The notes below the pieces were generated by a model that was given only the letters and a program-made list of their open reading frames with translations, did no database searches and had not been told where the DNA came from. This document shows positions 29,298 through 36,525 of a stretch of DNA of 36,525 nucleotides, in pieces. Position 1 is the first letter of the stretch, and each line of letters begins with the position of its first letter. Source of the DNA: an uncultured Clostridia bacterium (GTDB taxonomy: Bacteria; Bacillota; Clostridia; TANB77; CAG-508). The position numbers and the translations under genes were made by a program. The stretch is taken from contig CAJFJY010000003.1 in NCBI GenBank assembly GCA_904384205.1, forward strand, positions 1 to 36,525, read 5' to 3'.

Positions 29298-31229
29298 CTA
29301 CCTCTTGTCTTTTATTTTTTTCTTTAGCTCTTCTAAAAATTCATCTATTCTTCTTGTTCCTAAATCTCCACCTTCTCTTGAGCGAACTGATAATGTATTT
29401 GTTTCTACTTCTTTTTCACCTACGATTAGCATATATGGAATTTTTTGTAATTGTGCTTCTCTTATCTTATATCCTGTTTTTTCGTTTCTATCATCTACTT
29501 CTACTCTTATTCCTTCTGCTACAAATTTTTCTTTTAAGTCATATGCATATTGATGTTGATTATCTGTAATAGGAAGTATTTTTACTTGAACTGGTGCAAT
29601 CCATAATGGTAACATTCCTTTTGTTTCTTCTAATAGGAATGAAATAAATCTATCAGAAGAACCTAAGATTGCTCTATGAATTACTACTGGTCTATGTGCT
29701 TTTCCATCTTCTCCTATATACTCTAACTCAAATCTTTCTGGTAAAGCAAAGTCTAATTGACATGTTGGTATTGTAACATCATGATTCAATGCTGTTTTTA
29801 TTTGTATATCTATTTTTGGCCCATAAAATGCTGCTTCTCCCTCTGCTTCATAGAAATCAATATTTAATTCTTTTAAAATTTCTCTTAATTGACTTTCTGC
29901 TGTTTCCCACATCTCATCATTATCAATATATTTTTCTTTATTGTTTTTATCTCTTAAAGATAATCTATATTGAAATGCTGATGCTGGGAAGCCAAAATCT
30001 TTTTGATAAACTTCAACAATTAAATTTAATACTCTTCCTACTTCTTCTTTTATCTGATCTGGTCTTACAAATAAATGAGCATCATTTTGGCACATTTCAC
30101 GAACACGCTCTAATCCACAAACACTTCCACTTGCTTCATATCTGAAGTCATGTGCTAATTCTCCTATACGAATTGGCAAATCTCTATATGAATGCATTTT
30201 GTTTTTATATATTAACATATGATGTGGGCAGTTCATTGGTCTTAATACCATTTCTTCATTATCCATTTTCATTACTGGGAACATATCTTCTTTGTAATGA
30301 TCCCAATGTCCACTTGTTTTATATAGATCAACATTTGCAAGTGATGGTGTGTATACATGTTCATATCCTAATGAAATTTCTTTATCTTGAATATATCTTT
30401 CTAATATTCTTCTTATTGTTGCACCATTTGGCAAATACATTGGAAGACCTGAACCTACTAATTTATGTGTCATAAATATTTCTAATTCTTTTCCTATTTT
30501 TCTATGATCTCTTTGTTTTACTTCTTCTAAGAAATCTAAATGTTCTTGCAATTGGCTCGCTTTTGGGAATGATATTGCATATATTCTTTGAAGCATTTTA
30601 TTTTTTTCGCTTCCTCTCCAATATGCTCCTGATGATGATAAAATTTTTACTGATTTTATCTTTCCTGTACTCATTAAGTGTGGTCCAGCACAAAGATCAG
30701 TAAAATCTCCTTGTTTATAAAAACTGATTTCTTCTCCTTCTGGTAATTCTTCAATTAATTCTTGTTTATATGGTTGTCCTTCCATTAATTTTAATGCTTC
30801 TTCTTTTGGTAAAGAAAATCTTTCTATTGGTAAATCTTCTTTGATTATCTTTTTCATCTCTTCTTCTATTTTTGCTTTGTCTTCATCTGAAAAAGGTTTT
30901 TCTACGTCAAAATCATAATAAAATCCATCATCAATACTTGGTCCTATTGCAAATTTTGCATCTGGAAATAGTCTTTTTACTGCTTGTGCCATTATATGTG
31001 ATGTTGTATGCCAATATGCTTTTTTACCATTTAAACTTGAATCAAATGTATCTATTACTAATTCACAATCTTCTTTTATTTCATAACGTAAGTCTTTTAC
31101 TTCTCCATTTACTTCTCCACATGTTGCTACTCTTGCTAGTCCTTCACTTATTTTTTTTGCTACATCTAAAATTGTCATTCCTTCTTGGACCTCTAATTTT
31201 GAACCATCTTTTAATGTAATGTTAATCAT
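29298..31229 (-). CDS. thrS: Threonine--tRNA ligase
   Basis: Class II synthetase charging tRNA-Thr. 643 residues: TGS domain (1-62, ITLKDGSKLEVQEGMT), editing domain with the HTTSHIMAQAVKRLFP zinc-like motif and DLCAGPHLMSTG, catalytic domain with LRPMNCPHHMLIYK (zinc Cys/His), RIGELAHDFRYEASGS, DAHLFVRPDQI and VIHRAILGS, then the anticodon-binding domain with VDDRNEKTGYKIREAQ. GGGAGG is correctly spaced for the ATG at 31229, not for the ATG at 31253. Expression is controlled by a T-box leader (31338-31568). Confidence 0.97.
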   Translation of the reverse strand: MINITLKDGSKLEVQEGMTILDVAKKISEGLARVATCGEVNGEVKDLRYEIKEDCELVIDTFDSSLNGKKAYWHTTSHIMAQAVKRLFPDAKFAIGPSIDDGFYYDFDVEKPFSDEDKAKIEEEMKKIIKEDLPIERFSLPKEEALKLMEGQPYKQELIEELPEGEEISFYKQGDFTDLCAGPHLMSTGKIKSVKILSSSGAYWRGSEKNKMLQRIYAISFPKASQLQEHLDFLEEVKQRDHRKIGKELEIFMTHKLVGSGLPMYLPNGATIRRILERYIQDKEISLGYEHVYTPSLANVDLYKTSGHWDHYKEDMFPVMKMDNEEMVLRPMNCPHHMLIYKNKMHSYRDLPIRIGELAHDFRYEASGSVCGLERVREMCQNDAHLFVRPDQIKEEVGRVLNLIVEVYQKDFGFPASAFQYRLSLRDKNNKEKYIDNDEMWETAESQLREILKELNIDFYEAEGEAAFYGPKIDIQIKTALNHDVTIPTCQLDFALPERFELEYIGEDGKAHRPVVIHRAILGSSDRFISFLLEETKGMLPLWIAPVQVKILPITDNQHQYAYDLKEKFVAEGIRVEVDDRNEKTGYKIREAQLQKIPYMLIVGEKEVETNTLSVRSREGGDLGTRRIDEFLEELKKKIKDKR

Positions 31230-31337
31230 AATAATTCCTCCCTTTTCTCCCATATAAGTTTATCTGAATGTAATAAGATTAAATTTTAAATGAATTTTGT
31301 ATTCCACTTAGATTTGTATCATTTTACATTCAAAAAG

Positions 31338-31568
31338 CTCCTATGGATATTTTTAATTTATCCATAGGAGTGCTATTTACACGGTTCCATCCTATTTTTT
31401 ACTTAATTTTAAGATTATAACGGGTCTTGACCGTTTGGCTTATTCACCAAAAACTTGAAGAGTTAGTTTTTCAAATATGTTTACTTAAATTAGTTCTCAG
31501 CCTTTGACTAATTTTCTCTGTTAGTAACCTTTATTTTACTTTTTCTCTTACTTGTTCTTATTCTTATG
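31338..31568 (-). promoter_or_regulatory. T-box riboswitch leader of thrS
   Basis: On the minus strand the leader has a Stem I with an AAGAG/CTCTT base helix, an AGTA loop E-like strand, AGAGA and an apical GGCTG; a likely specifier ACT (31467-31465, Thr) in GAAAAACTAA; a hairpin AACGG...CCGTT; the T-box sequence GGATGGAACCGTG (31392-31380); and a 12-bp terminator stem CTCCTATGGATA / TATCCATAGGAG (31338-31370) followed by CTTTTTG. Uncharged tRNA-Thr would favour the antiterminator and so thrS expression. The specifier assignment is tentative; the T-box and terminator are clear. Confidence 0.9.
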
Positions 31569-31574
31569 TTAATT

Positions 31575-31603
31575 ATTTTATTACCTTTTTATAAAATTGT
31601 CAA
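31575..31603 (-). promoter_or_regulatory. SigA-type promoter of the thrS leader
   Basis: Read on the minus strand: TTGACA (31603-31598), 17-base spacer, TAAAAT (31580-31575). The predicted transcription start is near 31568. Confidence 0.7.
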
Positions 31604-31638
31604 TAGAAATTATTTACTTTTTTTAATAATTATGTTAG

Positions 31639-31644
31639 TATAAT
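31639..31644 (+). promoter_or_regulatory. -10 element of the tRNA-Thr gene
   Basis: TATAAT lies 26 bases before the tRNA 5' end. The -35 is not clear (TTTACT or ACTTTT). It is divergent from the thrS promoter 36 bases away. Confidence 0.45.
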
Positions 31645-31669
31645 TACTGTTCAGATTAATATTTAATTT

Positions 31670-31745
31670 GCTTTTATAGCTCAGTCGGTAGAGTGCCACC
31701 TTGGTAAGGTGGAGGTCACGGGTTCGATTCCCGTTAAAAGCCCCA
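31670..31745 (+). tRNA. tRNA-Thr (anticodon GGT)
   Basis: 76 bases fold into a full cloverleaf: acceptor GCTTTTA/TAAAAGC, D arm GCTC...GAGT with AGTCGGTA loop, anticodon stem CCACC/GGTGG with loop TTGGTAA (GGT, reads ACC and ACU), T arm ACGGG/CCCGT with TTCGATT. CCA is encoded. The discriminator at position 73 is C, unusual for a threonine tRNA. A terminator follows at 31755-31797. Confidence 0.96.
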
Positions 31746-31754
31746 AATATATTA

Positions 31755-31797
31755 ACACCTCTTTTATACATTCATATTATATAAAAGAGGTGTTTTT
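31755..31797 (+). terminator. Terminator of the tRNA-Thr gene
   Basis: ACACCTCTTTTATA (31755-31768) pairs perfectly with TATAAAAGAGGTGT (31780-31793), followed by TTTT. It may also separate the convergent sigH gene. Confidence 0.8.
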
Positions 31798-31837
31798 ATG
31801 AATTCATGTGAATTCCAATAAAATAAACAAATACCAT

Positions 31838-32503
31838 CTATTCAGGTATTTGCTTATTAAAGTCTTTATATATATTTTTCATAGCTTTTTTTCTAATTCT
31901 TTGAATTGCATTATCTACTGATTTTACTGGAGAATCCAATTTTTGAGCAATTGCTACATAACTCTCTCCTTTTAAAAATCTGTTCAAAACTTGTTTTTCA
32001 AATTTACTCAAGGTTTTATCGATAGTTTTTTCTAACTCTTCATAATTCTCCCTTTTCATAATAGTCTCTAAGGGATCTTCAACTGATTTATTATTTAGAT
32101 TAGCTATTAATTCTGTACTATCTTCGTCATCATTATCATATGCAGAAATGTTTAAAGACAAATATGAATTTAAAGGAATATGTTTTTGCCTGTTAGAAGT
32201 TTTTATCGCTGTAATCAATTGTCTTTCTATGCATAAATTAGCAAATGTTTTAAAAGCATTATTTTTATCTGGTTTATATGTCTTTATGGCTTTAAACAAC
32301 CCTATCATGCCTTCCTGTATAATATCTTCTTTTTCAGCACCTATTATGTAGTATTTTCCTACTTTCATTTTTACTAATTCTTTATATTTTTCAAGTAAAT
32401 ATGATAAGGCTTGTTCGCTTCCTTCTCTTGCTTTATCTATTATTTCTTCGTCTGTTAAATCTTTATACTCATCTGTTGAAAAAAATACATTTTCGTTAAG
32501 CAT
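31838..32503 (-). CDS. sigH: RNA polymerase sigma factor SigH (sporulation/stationary phase)
   Basis: 221 residues of the SigH/Spo0H type. Region 2 has KVGKYYIIGAEKEDIIQEGMIGLFKAIKTYKPDKNNAFKTFANLCIERQ (split), closely like Bacillus and Clostridium SigH, followed by the hallmark IKTSNRQKHIPLNSYLSLN. Region 4 has FEKQVLNRFLKGESYVAIAQKLDSPVKSVDNAIQRIRKK (split) as the HTH. In spore formers SigH drives early sporulation genes. Ribosome binding site GGAGGT and a TTGACT-18-TATAAT promoter precede it. No anti-sigma factor is adjacent. Confidence 0.92.
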   Translation of the reverse strand: MLNENVFFSTDEYKDLTDEEIIDKAREGSEQALSYLLEKYKELVKMKVGKYYIIGAEKEDIIQEGMIGLFKAIKTYKPDKNNAFKTFANLCIERQLITAIKTSNRQKHIPLNSYLSLNISAYDNDDEDSTELIANLNNKSVEDPLETIMKRENYEELEKTIDKTLSKFEKQVLNRFLKGESYVAIAQKLDSPVKSVDNAIQRIRKKAMKNIYKDFNKQIPE

Positions 32504-32536
32504 TAATTAAGTTACCTCCAAATGTCTATTTTTGTT

Positions 32537-32566
32537 ATTATATATATGTAAATGGCTAAAAGTCAA
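32537..32566 (-). promoter_or_regulatory. SigA-type promoter of sigH
   Basis: Read on the minus strand: TTGACT (32566-32561), 18-base spacer, TATAAT (32542-32537), about 34 bases upstream of the start codon. Confidence 0.55.
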
Positions 32567-32594
32567 GCATTTTCGTTAAAAATTCACATTTAAT

Positions 32595-32791
32595 TGTAAC
32601 TATTCAGTCCTCTAATAATTCGAATAGCGCGAGAATGTATTATTTATTAATTTTGGAAAGCGGTGGGGACCGTTCAAAAATTCTCAAAAGTTTGAAAAAC
32701 TTTTGTTAGAATTTTTAGAATGGGGGAACTGGAAGAATTAATAAATAATACATTCGGGAGCGTTCTTATTTCAAAAGGGCTGAATAGTTAC
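32595..32791. repeat. Family A long-hairpin repeat, copy 2 (197 bp)
   Basis: Terminal arms TGTAACTATTCAGTCC (32595-32610) and GGGCTGAATAGTTAC (32777-32791). Inner helix AATGTATTATTTATTAATT with AATTAATAAATAATACATT, and a centre almost identical to copy 1 (AATTCTCAAAAGTTTG, AAAAACTTTTGTTAGAATT). Helices differ from copy 1 but keep pairing; GAATAGCGCGA, CATTCGGGAGCG and GTGGGGACCGTTCAA are conserved. It ends 2 bases from the stop codon of the GH18 gene. Confidence 0.85.
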
Positions 32792-32793
32792 CT

Positions 32794-34491
32794 TTAGTTT
32801 AAGTTTTGGCTAATTATTGCAAAAGTATCATTATTTTCCATTCCCATTTCCCATGATGCTACACCACCTAAATTATATTTGCTTATTAATGAAAGTTTTG
32901 CTTGTAAAGACTCATTATCTTCTATCCACATTTTATATGTTGAACCATTTTGTACATATTCTACATAATATTGTTTTAATTCATCATCCCAATTTTTTTG
33001 AACATCTGATGGTATAGTTTGGTTAATTTGATTCATTGGTATAGCTTCTTGATCTTCCAAATTGCCATTACCATCTTCTATCCATAATCTTGCATATAAA
33101 GGCACATCTAAAATTAATTTATCACTTTCAACTTCATAAGTTTGTAAAAATTTTTGTAGATTTAATTCAACCCAGTTGTATCCTGCTGTTGTTCCCGCTT
33201 TATCACTAGATGCTCCATATTGATCATATGCCATAAATATTAAGTAATCTGCAACATCTCCTAAAACAAGTCTATCAAAACATAGAGACCATGTATCTGC
33301 TCCATCTGGTGCAGTAACATCAACAGAAAGTACTGCTCCTATTTCTTTTAACCTTGGCTCTAATTCGATTATAAATCTAGAAAATAAGTCAATATCTTCC
33401 TTTTTCATATTTTCGAAATCTATGTTAATTCCATCTAACCCATATTTTACACAATAATCAACAATTGACTCTATTAATTCTTGTCTATTGTTATAGCTAT
33501 TCATTATACTTGAAGTAATATTCATCATTCCTGAACCCGCATTTTGTACCATTGCCCATACTTTGTATCCATTATTATGAGCCCAATTAATATATGCTTG
33601 TCCACTCTCTCCCACATTTTCTTCTAATTCTCCATTTGAATTTAAATGGAAGAATGCTGGAGAAACTACATTTATTCCATCTATTGTCGTTCCATCTCTA
33701 TTTGGCGCAGATGCCACTTGCGAATAATAATCCCAAACTAAATTAACTTTTCCGTCTATTTGCTTTTCTTCATCTATATTTTGTCTTGTAACAACTACAT
33801 TTGCTAATTTATTAGATTTTACATATCCTATTTTTCCATTTTCAGTTCTTATTTTAGTATATTTTCCCTCTTCTGAAACAACAATTACATAGTCGCCTTT
33901 TTCAACTCTATCTAGAGTCCTTGAAATAAAGTTCGTAGAAGATTTAACTGCCATATTTGCATTTGCAATAGCCTTTTTTTGCTCTCTTGAAATAGAATCT
34001 ACTGTTACAACTTTAGAATCCTCTATATTTTCAATTTCTATCCCATAAACATCTTTTAATTCTGTCAATGGCAAATATATTTGATCATTTTCTTTAATAG
34101 CATGAGCATATGTTGATGTATTTGAACCATTCACAGTCATTTGATTTTCATCAAAACCAATTGCTGCTATCTTATCTTCATAAGTTGTTACAATTTGATT
34201 ATTTTCTGTGTCTTCATAAATATATTTATCAAAAAAGTTTGCTAAGTCATCTTTTGATACATATATTTCATCATCTTGAATTAATATTTCATTTTTTAAA
34301 TAATCTGTTACATTATTATTATTAATTACTAAATTTGTTTTTTCATTTTTCCCTACAATAATATAATCATTAGCTATAAATCCAATTATTCCTAAAATTA
34401 TAACTGCCAATATAATTATAAAAATTCTTATTATCCTCTTTTTCTTTTGATTAACATTTGGTACTCTTTTTACTCTTTTTGCTGTTTTCAT
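32794..34491 (-). CDS. Membrane-anchored GH18 hydrolase with SH3 domain
   Basis: 565 residues: basic N-terminus and one membrane span (19-41), a copper-amine-oxidase-N-like domain (about 50-165), a bacterial SH3 domain (about 180-232) and a glycoside hydrolase 18 barrel (248-565) with the DxxDxDxE-type motif LDGINIDFE (Asp353, Asp358, catalytic Glu360) and MAYDQYG. This layout fits surface or spore-cortex N-acetylglucosaminidases of the YaaH/SleL group. The likely substrate is peptidoglycan or its fragments rather than chitin. SigH lies just downstream. No LysM domain is present; the SH3 and stalk domains may replace it for wall binding. Confidence 0.92.
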   Translation of the reverse strand: MKTAKRVKRVPNVNQKKKRIIRIFIIILAVIILGIIGFIANDYIIVGKNEKTNLVINNNNVTDYLKNEILIQDDEIYVSKDDLANFFDKYIYEDTENNQIVTTYEDKIAAIGFDENQMTVNGSNTSTYAHAIKENDQIYLPLTELKDVYGIEIENIEDSKVVTVDSISREQKKAIANANMAVKSSTNFISRTLDRVEKGDYVIVVSEEGKYTKIRTENGKIGYVKSNKLANVVVTRQNIDEEKQIDGKVNLVWDYYSQVASAPNRDGTTIDGINVVSPAFFHLNSNGELEENVGESGQAYINWAHNNGYKVWAMVQNAGSGMMNITSSIMNSYNNRQELIESIVDYCVKYGLDGINIDFENMKKEDIDLFSRFIIELEPRLKEIGAVLSVDVTAPDGADTWSLCFDRLVLGDVADYLIFMAYDQYGASSDKAGTTAGYNWVELNLQKFLQTYEVESDKLILDVPLYARLWIEDGNGNLEDQEAIPMNQINQTIPSDVQKNWDDELKQYYVEYVQNGSTYKMWIEDNESLQAKLSLISKYNLGGVASWEMGMENNDTFAIISQNLN

Positions 34492-34650
34492 TTATTATTC
34501 ATTCCTTTCTATCCTAGATATAGTTTCGAAAAGAATATTAATTATCTTACAAACTAATTCCTTTTCTTGTGTATTTTTCTACCGATTTTACGCTAAGTAT
34601 AATACCTAGAATTAAATATAACATAAAAATTTATTTTATAAAACACTTTT

Positions 34651-35346
34651 TTACATTTTTTTCATATTTTTTAATGTTTGTTTTTGCTCATCTGTAATTC
34701 TGTATGATTCTATACTCTTTTGAATTGCTTTATTAAATGTAAATTTATCAATTTTACTGATTTTTAAATATTTATACGTCTTATCATAAAATTTAACTGC
34801 ACATGTAGATAAAGCCCATGCCGCCGCCATTTGAACATAATATGCATTACTTTTTATATTATCTATAATTTTTAGAACTTCATCTATATATTTTTCATCT
34901 ATATAAAAATCTAAAATCATTACTAATGCAAATCTTAGTTCAAATTCTTTATCTGATTTTAAATATTCTTTTAGAAAATCCCAAACTCTTTCTTTATTTT
35001 TCTCAGTAATTTTTAATCCAGCACAAAATGTATCACATACAGCCCAATTGTTTATTTTGGGTATAAATTCTTTTATGTATTCTAATTTTTCACTAAAATC
35101 CTTCTTTTTGTCCTGACCTATTACCATTCCTTGCAACATTATACTTTCATAATATTTATCACTTAAATTATATAATATTTCATCTAATGTGTATTCTTTT
35201 AATAGGTCTTTTGCATATTTTCTTAATATTGGTACTCTAACTCCTAATATGTTATCTACGCCTGGACATAATTTTAACTGAAATTCTTTATACTTTTTAT
35301 CGGTTAATTCCTTTAATTTTTCTTCAATTATTGCCATTTTTTGCAT
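34651..35346 (-). CDS. DNA alkylation repair protein, AlkD family
   Basis: HEAT-repeat DNA glycosylase removing bulky or cationic alkylated purines. About 231 residues with the key residues of AlkD: Trp101 and Asp105 in INNWAVCDTFCAG (spacing +4 as in Bacillus AlkD), an arginine in FELRFALVMI (138), and Trp177 in QMAAAWALSTC. Six or so helical repeats span the protein. The AAAGGA site abuts the ATG at 35358, so the ATG 12 bases later (MQKMAII) is preferred. It is likely monocistronic. Confidence 0.92.
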   Translation of the reverse strand: MQKMAIIEEKLKELTDKKYKEFQLKLCPGVDNILGVRVPILRKYAKDLLKEYTLDEILYNLSDKYYESIMLQGMVIGQDKKKDFSEKLEYIKEFIPKINNWAVCDTFCAGLKITEKNKERVWDFLKEYLKSDKEFELRFALVMILDFYIDEKYIDEVLKIIDNIKSNAYYVQMAAAWALSTCAVKFYDKTYKYLKISKIDKFTFNKAIQKSIESYRITDEQKQTLKNMKKM

Positions 35347-35476
35347 TTTTATTATCATTCCTTTATTATGATATAAATTTTGTTTAAAAAATTAAATATA
35401 ATATATCATAAAAATATCTTTTTGACTATAAATATATAAGATTTTAAGATTTTTTAGTACTTTTTGTTTTTTGATT

Positions 35477-35484
35477 CATATAAT
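35477..35484 (+). promoter_or_regulatory. Possible promoter -10 of the cotJ operon
   Basis: CATATAAT lies 24 bases before the cotJA start. It resembles the SigE -10 (CATAnnnT) used by cotJ in Bacillus and also contains a SigA-like TATAAT. No convincing -35 of either type is seen. Confidence 0.3.
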
Positions 35485-35507
35485 ATGATTAAAAGGAGGA
35501 ATTTTAA

Positions 35508-35867
35508 ATGTTTAATAGAAGAAGATATCATTGCATGAATAATAATTATGATAATAATTCATGTAACTGTCAAAATGACATAATTGAAACTAAATGTAGT
35601 AATGTTGTATCATTTGAAAATTCAAGTGATAGTTGTGATTGTGGTTTTGATGAAGATATGAATGTTTTCCCTGAAAATCCAATGCTAGCTCAAAGTTATG
35701 TTCCTATTCAATATATGGATAAAACTTTTGTACCTTGTGCTGGACTAAAAATGGGAACTATTTTCCCTGAATTAGTTAGTCCTTACTACCCAGGTCAATC
35801 TATGGAAGAAATAAAATATCTTGAAGAATCAAATAAAATTGGAAAGGGGTGCAATAAATGTCAATAG
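35508..35867 (+). CDS. cotJA: Spore coat associated protein CotJA
   Basis: Inner spore-coat component made in the mother cell with CotJB and CotJC. 119 residues: a variable Asn/Cys-rich N-terminus (1-55, with CNC and CDC pairs) and the conserved CotJA core from ENPMLAQSYVPIQYMDKTF through GLKMGTIFPELVSPYYPGQS. A Lys/Cys-rich tail (GKGCNKCQ) follows. The N-terminus is longer than in Bacillus CotJA, and the many cysteines suggest crosslinking or metal binding. Strong AAAGGAGG site. It overlaps cotJB by 10 bases. Confidence 0.93.
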   Translation: MFNRRRYHCMNNNYDNNSCNCQNDIIETKCSNVVSFENSSDSCDCGFDEDMNVFPENPMLAQSYVPIQYMDKTFVPCAGLKMGTIFPELVSPYYPGQSMEEIKYLEESNKIGKGCNKCQ

Positions 35868-36217
35868 AAGAAAATAGGAATTGTAATTGTCAGATGCAAA
35901 CTGATAATTCTTACATGGTAGTTTCTAACTATAATAATTCAAATAATGATGAGGAAAGAACTATAGACTGTGATGTAAGAAGAGAAATGATAAATGAAAT
36001 AAGATGTTTAGATTTCGCTATAAATGAACTTGCTCTTTATTTAGATACGCACCCAACAGACCAAAGAGCTCTTTGCCTTCATAGAAAGTATTGTAAAGAG
36101 GTTAAAGATTTGAAAGATAAATATCAAAAAGTTTATGGTCCTTTGACTATTAATTATCCTTGTAATAAATGGAGATGGCTTGAAGAACCATGGCCTTGGG
36201 AAAGGGGGAATTTCTAA
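35858..36217 (+). CDS. cotJB: Spore coat protein CotJB
   Basis: 119 residues. An Asn/Cys-rich N-terminal segment (1-40) precedes the CotJB domain: INEIRCLDFAINELALYLDTHP, ALCLHRKYCKEVKDLKDKYQK and the C-terminal YGPLTINYPCNKWRWLEEPWPWE (split), whose proline/tryptophan ending is characteristic. It overlaps cotJA by 10 bases with GGGGTG as its site, and its TAA shares a base with the cotJC ATG (TAATG), so all three are translationally coupled. Confidence 0.95.
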   Translation: MSIEENRNCNCQMQTDNSYMVVSNYNNSNNDEERTIDCDVRREMINEIRCLDFAINELALYLDTHPTDQRALCLHRKYCKEVKDLKDKYQKVYGPLTINYPCNKWRWLEEPWPWERGNF

Positions 36218-36426
36218 TGTGGACTTATAATAAAATGTTACAATACCCAATTAATATTAAATGTACTGACCCAAAACTCGCAAAAGTAATTATTTCTCAA
36301 TATGGTGGTCCTGATGGTGAACTTGCTGCTTCTCTTCGTTATTTATCTCAAAGATTTGGTATGCCAGACCAAAAATCAAAAGCTATTTTAAATGATATTG
36401 GTACAGAAGAATGTGTACCGTTATGA
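36217..36426 (+). CDS. cotJC: CotJC, manganese-catalase-like spore coat protein, truncated
   Basis: Only 69 residues remain of a protein normally near 190-200. The start MWTYNKMLQYPINIK, the segment QYGGPDGELAASLRYLSQRFGMPD (split; first metal-ligand glutamate) and AILNDIGTEE match CotJC. The frame then reads CVPL and stops, where the family has FAHLE; the His metal ligand and everything after are missing. A perfect 12-bp inverted repeat begins 1 base after the stop (36428-36468), and nothing CotJC-like follows to the window end. Probably disrupted by a repeat and non-functional as a catalase. Confidence 0.85.
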   Translation: MWTYNKMLQYPINIKCTDPKLAKVIISQYGGPDGELAASLRYLSQRFGMPDQKSKAILNDIGTEECVPL

Positions 36427-36427
36427 T

Positions 36428-36468
36428 GTCAATAGCTAAAGACAGGGATTACAATCTTAGCTATTGAC
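36428..36468. repeat. Inverted repeat directly after truncated cotJC
   Basis: GTCAATAGCTAA (36428-36439) and TTAGCTATTGAC (36457-36468) pair perfectly around a 17-base loop. There is no strong T run after it. A partial TTTTAGCTATTTT echo lies at about 36482-36495. Confidence 0.65.
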
Positions 36469-36525
36469 TGTAAAATATTAGATTTTAGCTATTTTAGGAT
36501 AGATATGTAACTCAAAGTTGGTTGG

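Noticed and set aside
29245..29553. 102-residue + strand frame opposite thrS
   Set aside because: Antisense shadow of thrS with no ribosome binding site.

Overview
The window comes from a very AT-rich, low-GC Gram-positive chromosome, most likely an endospore-forming anaerobe of the class Clostridia. Pointers are a cotJABC spore-coat operon, a SigH-type sigma factor, the MurT/GatD pair, a T-box leader on thrS, an LPXTG surface protein, AGGAGG-type ribosome binding sites and TTGACA/TATAAT promoters. Most of it is ordinary core genome, chiefly on the minus strand.

Layout. 1-440: palindromic repeats and a possible 17-residue peptide ORF. 445-4575 (minus): rpmE, a small membrane protein, a zinc-ribbon/acidic protein, efp, an M24 Xaa-Pro peptidase, a prepilin peptidase and a YqeG phosphatase. 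4827-7702 (plus): a YcxB-like membrane protein and murT-gatD (lipid II amidation). 7976-9295: a divergent pair, a stand-alone ATP-cone protein and a Crp/Fnr regulator, sharing a palindromic operator. 9366-16091: hisS, an MBL hydrolase, relA and recJ, with small self-contained orphan genes between them. 16704-26406 (minus): fabH-fabD-fabG-fabF-accB-fabZ-accC-accD-accA-fabI, a nearly complete type II fatty acid cluster without acpP. 26689-31229 (minus): an LPXTG mini-protein, ychF, an unknown gene and T-box-thrS. 31670: a tRNA-Thr(GGU) gene divergent from thrS. 31838-35346 (minus): sigH, a membrane-anchored GH18 hydrolase and an AlkD-like DNA glycosylase. 35508-36426 (plus): cotJA, cotJB and a cotJC cut short at a metal-ligand motif.

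The most unusual content lies between the genes. At least six kinds of palindromic repeat are present. Family B (125 bp, two full copies plus two mini-hairpins) and family A (about 200 bp, two full copies plus one solo end) have helices whose sequence changes between copies while pairing is kept, and internal loops that stay nearly constant. That is the signature of a structure under selection. Full copies share orientation relative to transcription, and many repeats begin within a few bases of a stop codon or supply protein ends (FabD, the YcxB-like protein, possibly CotJC). They are the best candidates here for something undescribed.

The other notable themes are: (i) a Crp/Fnr regulator whose predicted operator sits near -41 of the ATP-cone promoter and over its own -35 region; (ii) three short orphan genes with their own consensus promoters and terminators, two or three of them with codon use unlike their neighbours; (iii) a thrS T-box beside a tRNA-Thr gene whose discriminator base does not match the T-box bulge.
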